Assembly: GCF_006438725.1 (NCBI RefSeq)
Contig: NZ_RCZD01000007.1
Span: forward strand, 211,155-275,154
DNA from: Ewingella americana
GTDB lineage: Bacteria; Pseudomonadota; Gammaproteobacteria; Enterobacterales; Enterobacteriaceae
Direction: 5' to 3'
DNA length: 64,000 bases
Shown: positions 21,287 to 31,739 of the stretch, piece after piece
Numbering within the stretch: position 1 is the stretch's first letter
How the letters are laid out: each line of letters begins with the position of its first letter
Program-made: the position numbers and the translations under genes
The notes under the pieces: generated by a model
Told to the model about the DNA's origin: nothing
Seen by the model: only the letters and a program-made list of their open reading frames with translations
The model's database searches: none

Positions 21287-21841
21287 ATGCTTACGCTGAC
21301 TTTTCTGGTCAAGACACTGATTGACCTCTACGTCATGGTTTTACTGCTGCGCATCTGGATGCAGTGGGCGCGCACCGATTTTTACAATCCGTTCTCGCAG
21401 TTTGTGGTGAAAATTACTCAGCCGATTATCGGGCCAATGCGCCGGGTTATTCCTCCTCTGGGGCCGATTGACAGCTCATCGTTGCTGCTGGCCTTCCTGC
21501 TGATGACGGTAAAATATCCACTGCTGCTGTTGATTCAGGGTGGGGGAATATCGCTCAGTCCGTATAACCTGCTGTTCGGTCTGATTTCGCTGGTGAAGTC
21601 CGCCGGGTATCTGGTGTTCTGGCTGATTATTATCCGCTCGCTGATGAGTTGGGTCAGTCAGGGGCGTGGCCCAATGGATTATGTACTGATGCAGTTGACT
21701 GAGCCGCTGATGTCGCCTATCCGTCGTTTTCTGCCGGCGATGGGCGGTATCGATTTCTCGGCGATGATCGTGATCCTTATCCTGTATATGCTGAACTATC
21801 TGGGCATGGATATGCTGGGTGAGCTGTGGTTCCTGCTCTGA
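21287..21841 (+). CDS. yggT: YggT family inner-membrane protein
   Basis: Integral membrane protein with two YggT repeats, 184 residues (E. coli 188). Start [20 protein letters not shown] was chosen because it opens the first membrane segment and follows AAAGGGG; the open frame runs 45 codons further up only because it passes through an ERIC element. The motifs [17 protein letters not shown]...ITQP and [20 protein letters not shown] are the two repeats. Function is not firmly known; the family has been linked to osmotic shock and cell division. Confidence 0.94.
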   Translation: MLTLTFLVKTLIDLYVMVLLLRIWMQWARTDFYNPFSQFVVKITQPIIGPMRRVIPPLGPIDSSSLLLAFLLMTVKYPLLLLIQGGGISLSPYNLLFGLISLVKSAGYLVFWLIIIRSLMSWVSQGRGPMDYVLMQLTEPLMSPIRRFLPAMGGIDFSAMIVILILYMLNYLGMDMLGELWFLL

Positions 21842-22131
21842 GTCCGGTTTGCTGGCAGGCTGATGCGCTGGTTCTGCGGTTGGTTATCCAGCCCAAAGCC
21901 AGCCGCGACAGCCTGGTGGGATTGCATGGCGACGAATTTAAAGTCGCCATCACCGCCCCGCCGGTAGACGGCCAGGCCAATTCGCATCTGGTGAAATATC
22001 TCGCCAAACAGTTTAAAGTCGCCAAAAGTCAGGTCTGCATTGAAAAGGGCGAGCTGGGCCGCCATAAACAAGTCCGCATTACGAATCCGCAAAATATCCC
22101 GACTGAGGTCGCGATACTGCTCGCTGAATAA
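21826..22131 (+). CDS. yggU: YggU (DUF167) family protein
   Basis: Small cytoplasmic protein of unknown function, 101 residues. The start is a GTG that overlaps the end of yggT by 16 bp; no ATG is available before the conserved region [21 protein letters not shown]. The remaining signature, [21 protein letters not shown] and [14 protein letters not shown], is very close to E. coli YggU. Overlap suggests translational coupling with yggT. Confidence 0.93.
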   Translation: MVPALSPVCWQADALVLRLVIQPKASRDSLVGLHGDEFKVAITAPPVDGQANSHLVKYLAKQFKVAKSQVCIEKGELGRHKQVRITNPQNIPTEVAILLAE

Positions 22132-22164
22132 ATTCACTCCAGATGGTCTTCAGGACGTTATTTT

Positions 22165-22773
22165 ATGCAAAAAGTCGTTTTAGCTACCGGCAACGCCGGT
22201 AAAGTTCGTGAGCTCGCTCATCTTCTGGCTGATTTCGGCCTCGACGTAGTCGCACAAACCGAACTCGGCGTGGACTCCGCCGAAGAAACCGGCCTGACCT
22301 TCATCGAAAACGCCATCCTGAAAGCGCGCCATGCTGCCGCCATCACCGGCCTGCCCGCCATTGCCGATGACTCCGGTCTGGCCGTTGATGTGCTTGGCGG
22401 TGCGCCAGGAATTTATTCCGCCCGCTACGCCGGTGTTGACGCCAGCGACCAGCAAAACCTCGACAAGCTGCTGGTGACGTTAAAAGACGTCCCGCAAGGC
22501 CAGCGCAGCGCGCAATTCCATTGCGTACTGGTGTATATGCGCCATGCTGAAGATCCGACGCCGCTGGTCTGCCACGGCAGTTGGGATGGCGAAATTCTGT
22601 TTGCTGAAGCGGGAAAAGGCGGCTTTGGCTATGACCCGATCTTCCAGGTTCCGGCGCTCGGTAAGTCCGCCGCTGAACTAACCCGCGAAGAGAAAAGCGC
22701 GGTGTCGCACCGCGGCCAGGCACTGAAATTACTGTTAGACGCTATGAAAGAGAAATCACTTAATAATGCGTAA
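22165..22773 (+). CDS. rdgB: XTP/dITP diphosphatase
   Basis: Ham1-family pyrophosphatase that hydrolyses non-canonical purine nucleoside triphosphates (XTP, dITP), keeping them out of DNA. The 202 residues begin with the substrate motif [13 protein letters not shown]; metal-binding [19 protein letters not shown] and DDSGLAVD, and the C-terminal GFGYDPIF and SHRGQALK motifs follow. Its last 8 bp overlap hemW. Confidence 0.97.
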   Translation: MQKVVLATGNAGKVRELAHLLADFGLDVVAQTELGVDSAEETGLTFIENAILKARHAAAITGLPAIADDSGLAVDVLGGAPGIYSARYAGVDASDQQNLDKLLVTLKDVPQGQRSAQFHCVLVYMRHAEDPTPLVCHGSWDGEILFAEAGKGGFGYDPIFQVPALGKSAAELTREEKSAVSHRGQALKLLLDAMKEKSLNNA

Positions 22774-23902
22774 GTTACCGCCGCTGAGTCTTTACATCCA
22801 TATTCCGTGGTGCGTGCAGAAATGCCCGTACTGCGACTTCAATTCACACGCGCTGAAAGGCGAAGTGCCGCATGACGATTATGTGATGCACTTACTGGCC
22901 GATCTGGATGCCGATTTGCATCTGGCCGCCGGGCGCGAGGTGAAGACAATTTTCATCGGCGGCGGAACCCCCAGTTTGCTCAGTGCAACAGCCATGCAAA
23001 ACCTGCTCGACGGCGTGCGCGCCCGTCTGCCGCTGGCCGCTGACGCTGAAATTACCATGGAAGCCAATCCCGGCACCGTCGAAGCAGACCGCTTCAGCGC
23101 CTACCAGCGGGCGGGCGTGAACCGTATTTCCATTGGCGTACAAAGTTTTAGTGCGCAGAAACTGGAGCGTCTGGGGCGCATTCACGGCCCGGAAGAGGCC
23201 AAACGCGCCGCGCATCTGGCGACCGACCTGAATCTGCGCAGTTTTAATCTCGATTTAATGCACGGCTTGCCGGATCAGACGCTGGAAGAGGCGCTGGACG
23301 ATTTACGTCAGGCCATTGCGCTCAACCCGCCGCATTTGTCATGGTATCAGCTGACTATCGAGCCCAATACGATGTACGCTTCGCGCCCGCCTAAACTGCC
23401 GGACGACGACGCGCTGTGGGATATTTTCGAGCAGGGTGATCAGTTGCTGACCGCAGCGGGTTATCAGCAATACGAAACCTCGGCCTATGCCAAACCGGGC
23501 TATCAGTGTCAGCACAACCTGAACTACTGGCGTTTTGGCGATTATCTGGGCATTGGCTGCGGTGCCCATGGCAAGCTGACCCAGCCCGACGGGCAGATCC
23601 TGCGGACGGTGAAAACCAAACATCCGCGTGGCTATATGCAGGGCCGCTATATGGATAAACAACATGCGGTAGAAATCAGCGAGCTACCGTTTGAGTTTTT
23701 TATGAACCGTTTCCGTCTGCTGGAAGCCGCGCCACGTGAAGAGTTTGCGATTTATACCGGTCTGGACGAAAGCGTGATCCGCGCTCAGCTTGATGAAGCT
23801 ATCGCGAAAAATTATCTGCTGGAAACCGATTTGCACTGGCAGATCACCCAGCATGGCAAGTTATTCCTGAACTCCCTGCTGGAACTGTTTTTGGACGAGT
23901 GA
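22766..23902 (+). CDS. hemW: Heme chaperone HemW (radical SAM)
   Basis: Radical-SAM protein formerly annotated as a second coproporphyrinogen III oxidase and now regarded as a heme chaperone. The 4Fe-4S motif is [11 protein letters not shown] with Cys16, Cys20 and Cys23; HemN has an additional cysteine, which HemW lacks. [29 protein letters not shown] and [12 protein letters not shown] follow in order over 378 residues. Last gene of the yggS-hemW operon, followed by a terminator. Confidence 0.95.
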   Translation: MRKLPPLSLYIHIPWCVQKCPYCDFNSHALKGEVPHDDYVMHLLADLDADLHLAAGREVKTIFIGGGTPSLLSATAMQNLLDGVRARLPLAADAEITMEANPGTVEADRFSAYQRAGVNRISIGVQSFSAQKLERLGRIHGPEEAKRAAHLATDLNLRSFNLDLMHGLPDQTLEEALDDLRQAIALNPPHLSWYQLTIEPNTMYASRPPKLPDDDALWDIFEQGDQLLTAAGYQQYETSAYAKPGYQCQHNLNYWRFGDYLGIGCGAHGKLTQPDGQILRTVKTKHPRGYMQGRYMDKQHAVEISELPFEFFMNRFRLLEAAPREEFAIYTGLDESVIRAQLDEAIAKNYLLETDLHWQITQHGKLFLNSLLELFLDE

Positions 23903-23912
23903 TAGCAAACTA

Positions 23913-23940
23913 AAAATGGCTCTTATTGCAGAGCCATTTT
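23913..23940. terminator. Bidirectional terminator between hemW and yggN
   Basis: AAAATGGCTCT and AGAGCCATTTT pair perfectly around a 6-nt loop, with A run on the left and T run on the right. It can end both convergent transcripts. Confidence 0.9.
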
Positions 23941-23956
23941 GTTGGATATTGCGGGT

Positions 23957-24685
23957 TTACTTAAGATCGGCCAGCAGCGTCTGACGCTGCTTATCGAGCG
24001 ATTTAACACGGTTGCAGACATCATCACCAAAGGTTTTAAAGTCCTGTTCCTGTTTACTCCACTCATTTTGTACTGCCTGTTGCAGGACGCCCAGATTGCC
24101 CATCACCGCTTGTAACGGGTTACCGCCGCTGGTGGCTTGCTTAACACCCATTTCGTTCAGGCTGTCTTGCATTACCCCCCCCATGCTCTGCTCAAGTATC
24201 CGACGACCATCTTGTTTCACCTGCTCAACCGCCTGATGGTGGAACGTCAGACCATCGGTACGGTGTTCGATAATGCGGTTCATCTGCTGCTTCATCTGAG
24301 TGTTCAGCGTGGTCAGACGGTTACGCACGTTGCTGTCGGTACCCAATTGCTGGACGATCACGTTGTCCATCGCGACACGGCCTTTCTCCAGATGCGCGGT
24401 GGCACCCTGGTCGATCCACGGCAGGTCACGACGCAGTGAAGCCTGATAATCAATCGCTTCCTGGCGCACTTTGGCACTCAGGGTCACTTCTTTGCCATTC
24501 TGAGATACGTCACCATTGGGGGTGATCAGCAAGTTACCGCTGGCCCCCACAATCTGGACGGTCTGCGGCTTGATCACTACGTCATCTTTCGGGTTAACGT
24601 TGCACTGATAATCCGCCTGCGCACTCCATGCAGTCATTGCCAACAGCGCGGCAATGCCCAATTTAGTTCCCGTTTTGAATTCCAT
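23957..24685 (-). CDS. yggN: YggN, DUF2884 periplasmic protein
   Basis: Protein of unknown function, 242 residues (E. coli 239). The chosen start MEFKTGTKLGIAALLAMTAWSAQAD opens a signal peptide cut after AQA; AAGGGAGAG lies upstream. After it come YQCNVNPKDDVVIK and a mainly helical, Gln- and Lys-rich body with SLRRDLPWID. Only 25 bp separate it from the end of glsB, so the two are likely co-transcribed. Confidence 0.9.
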   Translation of the reverse strand: MEFKTGTKLGIAALLAMTAWSAQADYQCNVNPKDDVVIKPQTVQIVGASGNLLITPNGDVSQNGKEVTLSAKVRQEAIDYQASLRRDLPWIDQGATAHLEKGRVAMDNVIVQQLGTDSNVRNRLTTLNTQMKQQMNRIIEHRTDGLTFHHQAVEQVKQDGRRILEQSMGGVMQDSLNEMGVKQATSGGNPLQAVMGNLGVLQQAVQNEWSKQEQDFKTFGDDVCNRVKSLDKQRQTLLADLK

Positions 24686-24710
24686 GTTCTCTCCCTTCAG
24701 ACAGCAAAAA

Positions 24711-25637
24711 TTAAAATATTGAACGGCCAATTCTTTGCGCCAGCTTTTCTAAGGCAGCGGTTCCGGCCAAAGAGTTCCCTGCCACGTCAAGCTCTGGTGA
24801 CCAGACTGCAATGCACATCTCGCCAGGAACGATGGCAATGATGCCACCTCCCACGCCGGATTTCCCCGGCATACCGACACGATAAGCAAACTCTCCAGCA
24901 CCGTCATACATTCCACTGGTTACCATCATCGCATTGATTTGCCGCGCCTGACGCGGGTCAATCAGCGCGTCGCCCGTTCCCAGTGGCTGGCCCTTATTGG
25001 CCAGATAGACGAAGGTGCGCGCCAGCTCCGTACAGCTCATACGCAACGCGCAATAATGAAAGTAGGTCTGAAGCACAGTGATGACGTCGTTGTCGAAATT
25101 ACCGAAAGATTTCATTAAATACGCGATGGCAGCATTGCGATCAGAATGGTCGAACTCGGAACGAGCTACGTGCCGATCGTAGTTGATATCTGGCTGTCCG
25201 GCCAGTTGACGCACCACTTCCAGCATTCTTTGCTTGGGGGCCGTGAGGCGGGTTTGCAGTAAATCGCACACCACCAGCGCACCGGGGTTGATAAACGGGT
25301 TGCGCGGTTTACCCTGCTCGAGTTCGAGCTGAACCAGGGAGTTGAAAGGCTGGCCCGACGGCTCTTTACCAACGCGCTGCCAGATTTCACTCTCCTGATA
25401 ACGGGTCAGCGCCAGCGTCAGGCTCAGTACTTTGGAAATCGATTGGATGGAAAAACGGCTATCTGCATCACCGGCGCTGAAGGTCTCACCTGACGTGGTG
25501 CAGACCGCGATCCCCAGATTGTCAGGGCTAACCTCAGCCAGCGCAGGAATGTATCCCGCCACCTTGCCGCGACCAATCAGCGGACGAACCTGCGTCAGAA
25601 TATCTTCCAGTAAACTGTTATCGAGTTCAGTGCCCAA
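24711..25637 (-). CDS. glsB: Glutaminase
   Basis: Serine-type glutaminase of the beta-lactamase fold: glutamine to glutamate and ammonia. The catalytic SxxK is SIQSISK with Ser66 and Lys69; [18 protein letters not shown] [41 protein letters not shown] and [12 protein letters not shown] follow. The 308 residues equal E. coli GlsB (YneH), to which it is closer than to GlsA. In E. coli this slot between yggN and yggL holds ansB and yggM, so one amidohydrolase replaces another here. Confidence 0.94.
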   Translation of the reverse strand: MGTELDNSLLEDILTQVRPLIGRGKVAGYIPALAEVSPDNLGIAVCTTSGETFSAGDADSRFSIQSISKVLSLTLALTRYQESEIWQRVGKEPSGQPFNSLVQLELEQGKPRNPFINPGALVVCDLLQTRLTAPKQRMLEVVRQLAGQPDINYDRHVARSEFDHSDRNAAIAYLMKSFGNFDNDVITVLQTYFHYCALRMSCTELARTFVYLANKGQPLGTGDALIDPRQARQINAMMVTSGMYDGAGEFAYRVGMPGKSGVGGGIIAIVPGEMCIAVWSPELDVAGNSLAGTAALEKLAQRIGRSIF

Positions 25638-25658
25638 CGTCCTGCCTCCAGATGTAAC

Positions 25659-25681
25659 AAAGGTGCCAGAAAGGCACCTTT
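25659..25681 (-). terminator. Hairpin between yggL and glsB
   Basis: AAAGGTGCC and GGCACCTTT form a perfect 9-bp stem. The T run is short on the minus strand (TTTGTT) and better on the plus strand (TTTTATTT), so termination of yggL may be partial. Confidence 0.6.
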
Positions 25682-25712
25682 TATTTCAACGAACTTTATA
25701 GAACGATGGAAT

Positions 25713-26039
25713 TCAGTCCCACCAGATATCGAAGAGTTCAGAAACTTCAACATCTTCCATTTTATGGTCTTCCAACCATTTTTGAACCAGAGCACGGTGC
25801 TCGTCGGTACAATGACCGATATCTTGCAGGCAGATCAAACCTTCCCATTGCAGATAGCCGCTGCCATCAAAGGCCAGTTTGTTCGGCTCGATCGCGCCTT
25901 CGATGAACGCGTCCAGTTGCTCGTCGATGGTTTCAACCGGGGTGCCTTCCGCGAAACGCCATTTTACCGAAAAACCCAGTTCCTGGAATTCGGCAATGTG
26001 TAACTTCTTACGTAAACGACGACTACGATTCTTGGCCAT
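25713..26039 (-). CDS. yggL: YggL, DUF469 ribosome-associated protein
   Basis: Small 108-residue protein reported to associate with the 50S subunit in related bacteria. The basic start [25 protein letters not shown] is typical of the family, and the body ends DVSELFDIWWD-like with VSELFDIWWD. The start codon overlaps the trmB stop by one base, a coupled pair. Confidence 0.93.
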   Translation of the reverse strand: MAKNRSRRLRKKLHIAEFQELGFSVKWRFAEGTPVETIDEQLDAFIEGAIEPNKLAFDGSGYLQWEGLICLQDIGHCTDEHRALVQKWLEDHKMEDVEVSELFDIWWD

Positions 26040-26758
26040 TATTGCTTCCTCTCAAACATCAGATCCCATACGCCGTGGCCTAAACGCTGGCCACGCATTT
26101 CGAACTTGGTGACCGGGCGCGAGTCCGGGCGCGGTACATAATTATTTTCCTGCGACAGGTTATGCCAGTTTTCAAGGCTGGTCATCACCTCAAGCATATG
26201 TTCGGCATACGGCTCCCAATCGGTTGCCATGTGGAATACACCGCCCACTTTTAGTTTACTGCGCAGCAGTTCAACGAAGACCGGCTGAACGATGCGGCGC
26301 TTATTATGACGCGCTTTGTGCCACGGGTCAGGAAAGAATAACTGCACCATATCCAGCGAGCCATCAGGAATCATTTTTTCCAACACTTCTACCGCGTCGT
26401 GACACATTACGCGCAGGTTGTTGACCCCCTCTTCCTGCGCCGTTGCCAGACAGGCACCGACGCCTGGCGAGTGAACTTCAATGCCGATGAAGTTCTGCTC
26501 AGGTTTCTGCCCGGCCATGGTCACCAGCGACGTGCCCATACCAAAACCGATTTCCAGCACGACAGGGGCAGTGCGGCCAAACAACGCGTCAATGTCCAAC
26601 GGTTCTGCCTGATATTCAACGCCCATCACCGGCCAAAGAGTGTCGAGCGCGTGTTGCTGACCTTTGGTCAGGCGGCCCTGACGGCGAACAAAACTGCGGA
26701 TACGGCGCATAGAGCGACCGTTCTCATCGAACTCAGGGGAAACGACGTCGTTTTTCAT
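26039..26758 (-). CDS. trmB: tRNA (guanine46-N7)-methyltransferase
   Basis: SAM-dependent enzyme that makes m7G46 in tRNA variable loops. The 239 residues show the SAM motif [13 protein letters not shown] (near residue 69), [12 protein letters not shown], the [20 protein letters not shown] signature and [14 protein letters not shown]. It is divergent from mutY, and a 9-bp hairpin lies 19 bp upstream of its start. Confidence 0.97.
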   Translation of the reverse strand: MKNDVVSPEFDENGRSMRRIRSFVRRQGRLTKGQQHALDTLWPVMGVEYQAEPLDIDALFGRTAPVVLEIGFGMGTSLVTMAGQKPEQNFIGIEVHSPGVGACLATAQEEGVNNLRVMCHDAVEVLEKMIPDGSLDMVQLFFPDPWHKARHNKRRIVQPVFVELLRSKLKVGGVFHMATDWEPYAEHMLEVMTSLENWHNLSQENNYVPRPDSRPVTKFEMRGQRLGHGVWDLMFERKQ

Positions 26759-26777
26759 AGGGCTTTCACTCTATTGG

Positions 26778-26799
26778 GCAATGCTGTTCTCAGCATTGC
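26778..26799. other. Perfect hairpin in the trmB leader
   Basis: GCAATGCTG and CAGCATTGC pair over 9 bp with a 4-nt loop. On the minus strand it would end 19 nt before the trmB start codon, close to the ribosome site. There is no T run, so an RNA-level control or stability element is more likely than a terminator. Confidence 0.4.
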
Positions 26800-26975
26800 G
26801 CGGTTGGGCAGTAGCGATTAGGCAACAAATCAAGGAATGGCGCATTATCCAAACCTCCGCATGATAAGCAAGCCTTGTGGGCAGAAACAGGTCGGAAACT
26901 TCCGGTTTACACCCTTCGGAGTCTGTGATGTGATCCCGCCCTGACTTTTCACCCTGCCGGATTTGTCGCTCACCC

Positions 26976-28037
26976 ATGATACAAAATTTCGCGCCGCTGG
27001 TGCTGGACTGGTACCAACGCTATGGACGTAAGACGCTGCCGTGGCAGTTGGAAAAAACGCCCTACAAAGTATGGCTCTCAGAGGTGATGTTGCAACAAAC
27101 ACAGGTTGCGACCGTCATTCCCTATTTTGACCGTTTTATAGCACGTTTTCCTACCGTAAATGACCTGGCCGTTGCACCGCAGGATGAAGTGTTACACCTG
27201 TGGACCGGGCTTGGTTATTACGCTCGTGCGCGCAATTTGCATAAAGCTGCGCAGACAATCGCCACCGTGCATGGCGGCATTTTCCCGACTGACTTCGAGG
27301 CAGTCAATGCGCTGCCCGGCATTGGCCGTTCCACCGCCGGTGCGGTGCTGTCGCTCTCTTTGGGCCAGCATCACCCTATTCTCGACGGCAACGTGAAGCG
27401 CGTGCTGTCGCGTTGTTATGCCGTTGACGGCTGGCCGGGGGAGAAGAAAGTCGAAAATCGCTTATGGCAAATAGCCGAAGACGTAACGCCCGTCAAGGGT
27501 GTGGAACAGTTTAATCAGGCGATGATGGACCTGGGCGCGATGATTTGTACCCGCTCCAAACCCAAGTGCGAGCTGTGCCCACTGAAAACGCGTTGCGAAG
27601 CTTATGCGCATAATAGTTGGTCGCAATATCCCGGTAAGAAACCGAAGAAAACCTTGCCCGAAAGAACCGCATTTATGCTGATGATCCAGCACGATGACGG
27701 CGTCTGGCTGGAGCAACGCCCACCTGTCGGACTATGGGGCGGATTATTCTGCTTCCCGCAGTTTGCAAGTATCGATGAGCTGGAAAGCGGCGTAAAAAAA
27801 TATGGTGCCACCCTGAATCAGCTGGAGCAGCAGACGGCTTTTCGTCACACTTTCAGCCATTTCCATTTGGATATCGTCCCGATGTGGCTAAATCAGCACT
27901 CAACACCGGGTTGCATGGATGAAGGTGCGGGTCTCTGGTATAACTTAGCGCAACCACAATCCGTCGGGCTGGCCGCGCCGGTTGAACGTTTACTTACTCA
28001 ACTGGCAAAAGAGCACTTGAGCCAGCTAGCTAAATAA
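26976..28037 (+). CDS. mutY: Adenine DNA glycosylase
   Basis: Base-excision enzyme that removes adenine paired with 8-oxoguanine. The 353 residues contain the helix-hairpin-helix [18 protein letters not shown], the catalytic aspartate in [13 protein letters not shown] and the 4Fe-4S ligands in [17 protein letters not shown] (C-x6-C-x2-C-x5-C). The C-terminal NUDIX-like domain recognises 8-oxoguanine ([12 protein letters not shown]). It starts the mutY-yggX-mltC run; yggX follows 9 bp later. Confidence 0.97.
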   Translation: MIQNFAPLVLDWYQRYGRKTLPWQLEKTPYKVWLSEVMLQQTQVATVIPYFDRFIARFPTVNDLAVAPQDEVLHLWTGLGYYARARNLHKAAQTIATVHGGIFPTDFEAVNALPGIGRSTAGAVLSLSLGQHHPILDGNVKRVLSRCYAVDGWPGEKKVENRLWQIAEDVTPVKGVEQFNQAMMDLGAMICTRSKPKCELCPLKTRCEAYAHNSWSQYPGKKPKKTLPERTAFMLMIQHDDGVWLEQRPPVGLWGGLFCFPQFASIDELESGVKKYGATLNQLEQQTAFRHTFSHFHLDIVPMWLNQHSTPGCMDEGAGLWYNLAQPQSVGLAAPVERLLTQLAKEHLSQLAK

Positions 28038-28046
28038 GGAATCAGT

Positions 28047-28319
28047 ATGAGCAGAACGATTTTTTGCACTTTTTTAAAACGTGATGCGGAAGGCCAGGAC
28101 TTCCAGCTTTATCCGGGCGAGATTGGCAAGCGCATCTTTAATGAGATTTCGAAAGAAGCCTGGTCGCAGTGGATGAGCAAACAGACCATGCTGATCAATG
28201 AGAAAAAACTCAGCATGATGAATCCTGATGACCGCAAGTTGCTGGAGCAGGAGATGGTGAATTTCCTGTTTGAAGGACAAGACGTGCATATTGAAGGTTA
28301 TACGCCGCCGTCAAAATAA
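28047..28319 (+). CDS. yggX: Probable Fe(2+)-trafficking protein
   Basis: Cytoplasmic 90-residue protein that protects iron-sulfur clusters from oxidative damage; in E. coli it belongs to the SoxRS response. The start [19 protein letters not shown] (key Cys7) and the [17 protein letters not shown] core are highly conserved. AAGGAAT lies 6 bp before the ATG. Its location after mutY links two oxidative-damage functions. Confidence 0.97.
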   Translation: MSRTIFCTFLKRDAEGQDFQLYPGEIGKRIFNEISKEAWSQWMSKQTMLINEKKLSMMNPDDRKLLEQEMVNFLFEGQDVHIEGYTPPSK

Positions 28320-28399
28320 TCAGTTATCCCTTATTTCTTCTGCCGGGCTACGCCATGTACGCGCCAGCCCGTCATCTTTCATCACGATACGGTTTTAAG

Positions 28400-29479
28400 A
28401 TGAAGAAAATTTTTGCGCTGTTGGTCATCGCTCCCCTGCTTATCTCCTGCTCGGGCAGCAAGAAAGACTCGTTTAATGAAGCTTATGTCAAGGATACCAA
28501 CGGCTTCGATATTTTGATGGGCCAGTTCGCCCACAATATCGAGAACATCTGGGGACTGAATGAAGTCCTGATCGCCGGGCCTAAAGACTACGTAAAATAC
28601 AGCGATCAATACTACACCCGTAGCCACATCAACTTTGATGCGGGTACCATCACTATCGAAACCATCGCCGGTACCAATCCGACGGCCAACCTGCGTCAGG
28701 CAATCATCAGCACGTTGCTGGTCGGTGAAGATCCGGGCAACGTTGACCTTTATTCGGACGCCAACGACATTGAAATTAGCCGTGAGCCGATGCTCTACGG
28801 CCAGGTGCTGGACAACACCGGCAAGCCTATGCGCTGGGAAGGCCGCGCCGCCAACTTTGCCGATTATCTGATTCAAAACAAGCTGATGCGCCGCCAGTCC
28901 GGTCTGCACATCATCTATTCCGTCACGATCCAGATGGTGCCAAACCACCTGAATCAGCGTGCGCATAAATATCTGCCGATGATCCGCGAAGCATCCGCCA
29001 AATACGGCGTCGATCAGTCGCTGATACTCGCGATCATGCAGACTGAATCGGCCTTTAACCCGTACGCGGTCAGTAACGCTGACGCTCTCGGTCTGATGCA
29101 GGTCGTGCAGCATTCTGCCGGCGTTGACGTGTTTAAATCAGAAGGGAAATGGGGCAAACCAAGCCGCAGCTATCTGTTTGATCCACAAAATAACATCAAC
29201 ACAGGTACCGCGTATCTGGCGATGTTGCAAAACGTTTATCTCGCTAATATTAACAACCCAACGTCTAAGCGTTATGCGGTGATCACCGCCTATAATGGCG
29301 GCGCAGGCAGCGTATTACGCGTGTTCAGCAGTAATAAAACTCAGGCGTTTAACATCATCAACACAATGGCGCCAGGGGATGTTTACACCACGTTGACCAC
29401 TAAACATCCATCCGGTGAGTCACGCCGTTATCTGTATAAAGTGAATAACACTCAGAAAAGCTATCGCCGCATCGACTAA
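28400..29479 (+). CDS. mltC: Membrane-bound lytic murein transglycosylase C
   Basis: Outer-membrane lipoprotein that cleaves peptidoglycan to 1,6-anhydro-muropeptides. The start [23 protein letters not shown] gives a lipobox LISC (Cys17) and 359 residues, equal to E. coli; the open frame extends 15 codons upstream without a lipoprotein context. A DUF3393-like N-terminal region precedes the SLT domain, where [13 protein letters not shown] holds the catalytic glutamate and ADALGLMQV and [13 protein letters not shown] complete the fold. Confidence 0.96.
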   Translation: MKKIFALLVIAPLLISCSGSKKDSFNEAYVKDTNGFDILMGQFAHNIENIWGLNEVLIAGPKDYVKYSDQYYTRSHINFDAGTITIETIAGTNPTANLRQAIISTLLVGEDPGNVDLYSDANDIEISREPMLYGQVLDNTGKPMRWEGRAANFADYLIQNKLMRRQSGLHIIYSVTIQMVPNHLNQRAHKYLPMIREASAKYGVDQSLILAIMQTESAFNPYAVSNADALGLMQVVQHSAGVDVFKSEGKWGKPSRSYLFDPQNNINTGTAYLAMLQNVYLANINNPTSKRYAVITAYNGGAGSVLRVFSSNKTQAFNIINTMAPGDVYTTLTTKHPSGESRRYLYKVNNTQKSYRRID

Positions 29480-29504
29480 CCCGGTCCGGGGAAGAAGCAA
29501 CAAT

Positions 29505-29536
29505 AAAAAACGGAGGCACCTGAGCCTCCGTTTTTT
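29505..29536. terminator. Bidirectional terminator between mltC and speC
   Basis: AAAAAACGGAGGC and GCCTCCGTTTTTT pair perfectly around ACCTGA. The A and T tracts make it functional on both strands for the convergent genes. Confidence 0.93.
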
Positions 29537-29576
29537 ATGTGTTACGCAAAAACATTTGTACTGAACACTGCCCGCG

Positions 29577-31739
29577 TTATTCGGCGATCACATACCCCAT
29601 GATACGTTTCCAGCCGATCGTTTTTTTCTCAACATAAACACCCTGTAACTCTGGCGAGAAACCCGGCAGTAGATTGATGCCCTCTTCCAGCGCCATAAAG
29701 TAGCGCTGAACCGCCCCACCCCATATTTCTCCCGGCACCACACACAGCACACCCGGAGGGTAAGGTAGCGCGCCTTCGGCGGCAATGCGGCCTTCAGCCT
29801 CGCCAATGGCGACCAGCTCGACGTTATCGCGGATAAACTCGCTGTGGGCGTCCTGGGCATTCATCACCACTTTTGGGAACCCGGCCTGACGGAACATCTC
29901 TTTTTGCAGCTCTTTCACGTCAAAACTGACGTAAAGGTTGTGCATCTCCTGGCAGAGCTGACGGATGGTATAATTACGATATCTGTCTTCGTTTTTGCGG
30001 TACACCGTCGGCAGCACTTCGCTGAGTGGCGCATCTTCTTCGATGTAGCGCTCAAAGCGAGCGATCTCTTCGATCAGCAACTGCATTTTCGCTGGTGTCT
30101 CCGCCGGTGTCAGCAGGAACAGAATCGAGTTCAGATCGCATTTTTCCGGCACGATGCCGTTCTCACGCAAGAAGTTGGCAAGAATAGTGGCTGGAATACC
30201 AAACTCGGTGTATTGGCCACTATTCGCATCAATACCCGGCGTAGTCAGCAACAGTTTGCAGGGATCGACAAAATATTGCTTCTCGGCGTAGCCTTCAAAA
30301 GCGTGCCAGCGCTCACCCGGTACAAAGTCAAAGAAGCGCACATCATTGGCCATCTTTTCAGTGTCATGATTCTGCCACGCAATGCCGTCAACCACCGGCG
30401 GTACAAACGGCAGGATCATCGAACACTGGTCGAGCAACATTTTGCGCGCTTCAATGCCGAGCTTCACGCACTCCATCCACATGTGCTTGCCGCTGCCTCC
30501 GGCATGAATACGCGCATTGACATCCAGCGCCGCAAACAGCGGATAAAACGGGCTGGTTGAGGCATGCATCATGAAAGCATTGTTAAGCTTCTTATGGCTG
30601 CAATGACGCTTCTGGCCTTTGATGTGGTTGTCTTTTTTGTGGATCTGCGAGGTCTGCGAGAACCCAGCCTGCTGCTTGTGAACTGACTGGGTGACGATAA
30701 TTCCCGGGTCGTTCTCGTTGAGCTCCAGCAGCAGCGGCGAACACTGCTGCATCATCGGGATGAACTGCTCATAACCGACCCAGGCTGAGTCAAACAGGAT
30801 GTAATCACACAGGTGACCGATTTTGTCCACCACCTGACGGGCGTTATAAATGGTGCCGTCGTAAGTTCCGAGCTGAATAATCGCCAGGCGGAACGGGCGT
30901 TTTTCACCCGCGCGCTCCGGCGCAACCTCTTTAATTTGCTTACGAAGATAAGTTTCGTCGAAGCAGTCGGCGTCTATCCCGCCAATAAAACCAAACGGAT
31001 TACGCGCAGTTTCCAAATAGACCGGCGTGGCACCTGCCTGCAACAGCGCACCGTGGTGATTAGATTTATGGTTATTACGGTCAAACAGCACCAGGTCATC
31101 ACGGGTCAGCAGCGCGTTGGTCACCACTTTATTTGCAGCAGAGGTACCGTTGAGCACGAAATAGGTTTTGTCCGCGCTGAACACTTTAGCCGCGTATTTC
31201 TGCGCATCTTTCGCCGAGCCTTCATGGATCAGTAAATCACCCAGTTTAACGTCCGCATTGCACATGTCAGAACGGAAAATGTTCGGGCCATAAAAATCAT
31301 AAAACTGGCGCCCTGCCGGATGACGACGGAAAAATTCGCCGCCCTGATGGCCGGGACAGGCAAAGGTCGAATTCTCCATCTCGACATATTTTTTCAGCGT
31401 GTCGAAAAATGGCGGGAATAGCGCTTCTTCATAGACCTGCGCGGCAGACTCAATCTGCGCGGCATAAAATGCCTGATTGGCATCAGAGAGTGCGATCACG
31501 CCTTTCAGCACGGACAAATAATCCGGGGAAACCTGCTCGGTTCCCTGAACTGCAACAAACGCCGGAATACCAAATCCCAGCGCGTCTATTTCTGCCAGCC
31601 GGCCGCTGTTTAAATCCCCCACGGAGATAATAATGGCAGCGACGTCAGCATAATCGGCACGACGCAGATCCACGACGATACGGTGAGATTCAAGGTAAGG
31701 GGCCACGGAGGCACTTGCTGCAATTTTCAAAAGTTTCAT
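29577..31739 (-). CDS. speC: Ornithine decarboxylase (constitutive type)
   Basis: PLP-dependent fold-I decarboxylase that makes putrescine from ornithine. The 720 residues from MKLLKIAASASVAPYL contain the wing domain, the PLP motif TQSVHKQQAGFSQTSQIHK with the Schiff-base lysine, FDRNNHKSNHHGAL, FDSAWVGYEQF and EKCDLNSILFLLTPAE. The frame can start four codons earlier at a TTG, which I reject because the ATG has TTGAGAG upstream. Together with speA and speB, both putrescine routes are present. E. coli has nupG between mltC and speC; here it is absent. Confidence 0.95.
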   Translation of the reverse strand: MKLLKIAASASVAPYLESHRIVVDLRRADYADVAAIIISVGDLNSGRLAEIDALGFGIPAFVAVQGTEQVSPDYLSVLKGVIALSDANQAFYAAQIESAAQVYEEALFPPFFDTLKKYVEMENSTFACPGHQGGEFFRRHPAGRQFYDFYGPNIFRSDMCNADVKLGDLLIHEGSAKDAQKYAAKVFSADKTYFVLNGTSAANKVVTNALLTRDDLVLFDRNNHKSNHHGALLQAGATPVYLETARNPFGFIGGIDADCFDETYLRKQIKEVAPERAGEKRPFRLAIIQLGTYDGTIYNARQVVDKIGHLCDYILFDSAWVGYEQFIPMMQQCSPLLLELNENDPGIIVTQSVHKQQAGFSQTSQIHKKDNHIKGQKRHCSHKKLNNAFMMHASTSPFYPLFAALDVNARIHAGGSGKHMWMECVKLGIEARKMLLDQCSMILPFVPPVVDGIAWQNHDTEKMANDVRFFDFVPGERWHAFEGYAEKQYFVDPCKLLLTTPGIDANSGQYTEFGIPATILANFLRENGIVPEKCDLNSILFLLTPAETPAKMQLLIEEIARFERYIEEDAPLSEVLPTVYRKNEDRYRNYTIRQLCQEMHNLYVSFDVKELQKEMFRQAGFPKVVMNAQDAHSEFIRDNVELVAIGEAEGRIAAEGALPYPPGVLCVVPGEIWGGAVQRYFMALEEGINLLPGFSPELQGVYVEKKTIGWKRIMGYVIAE

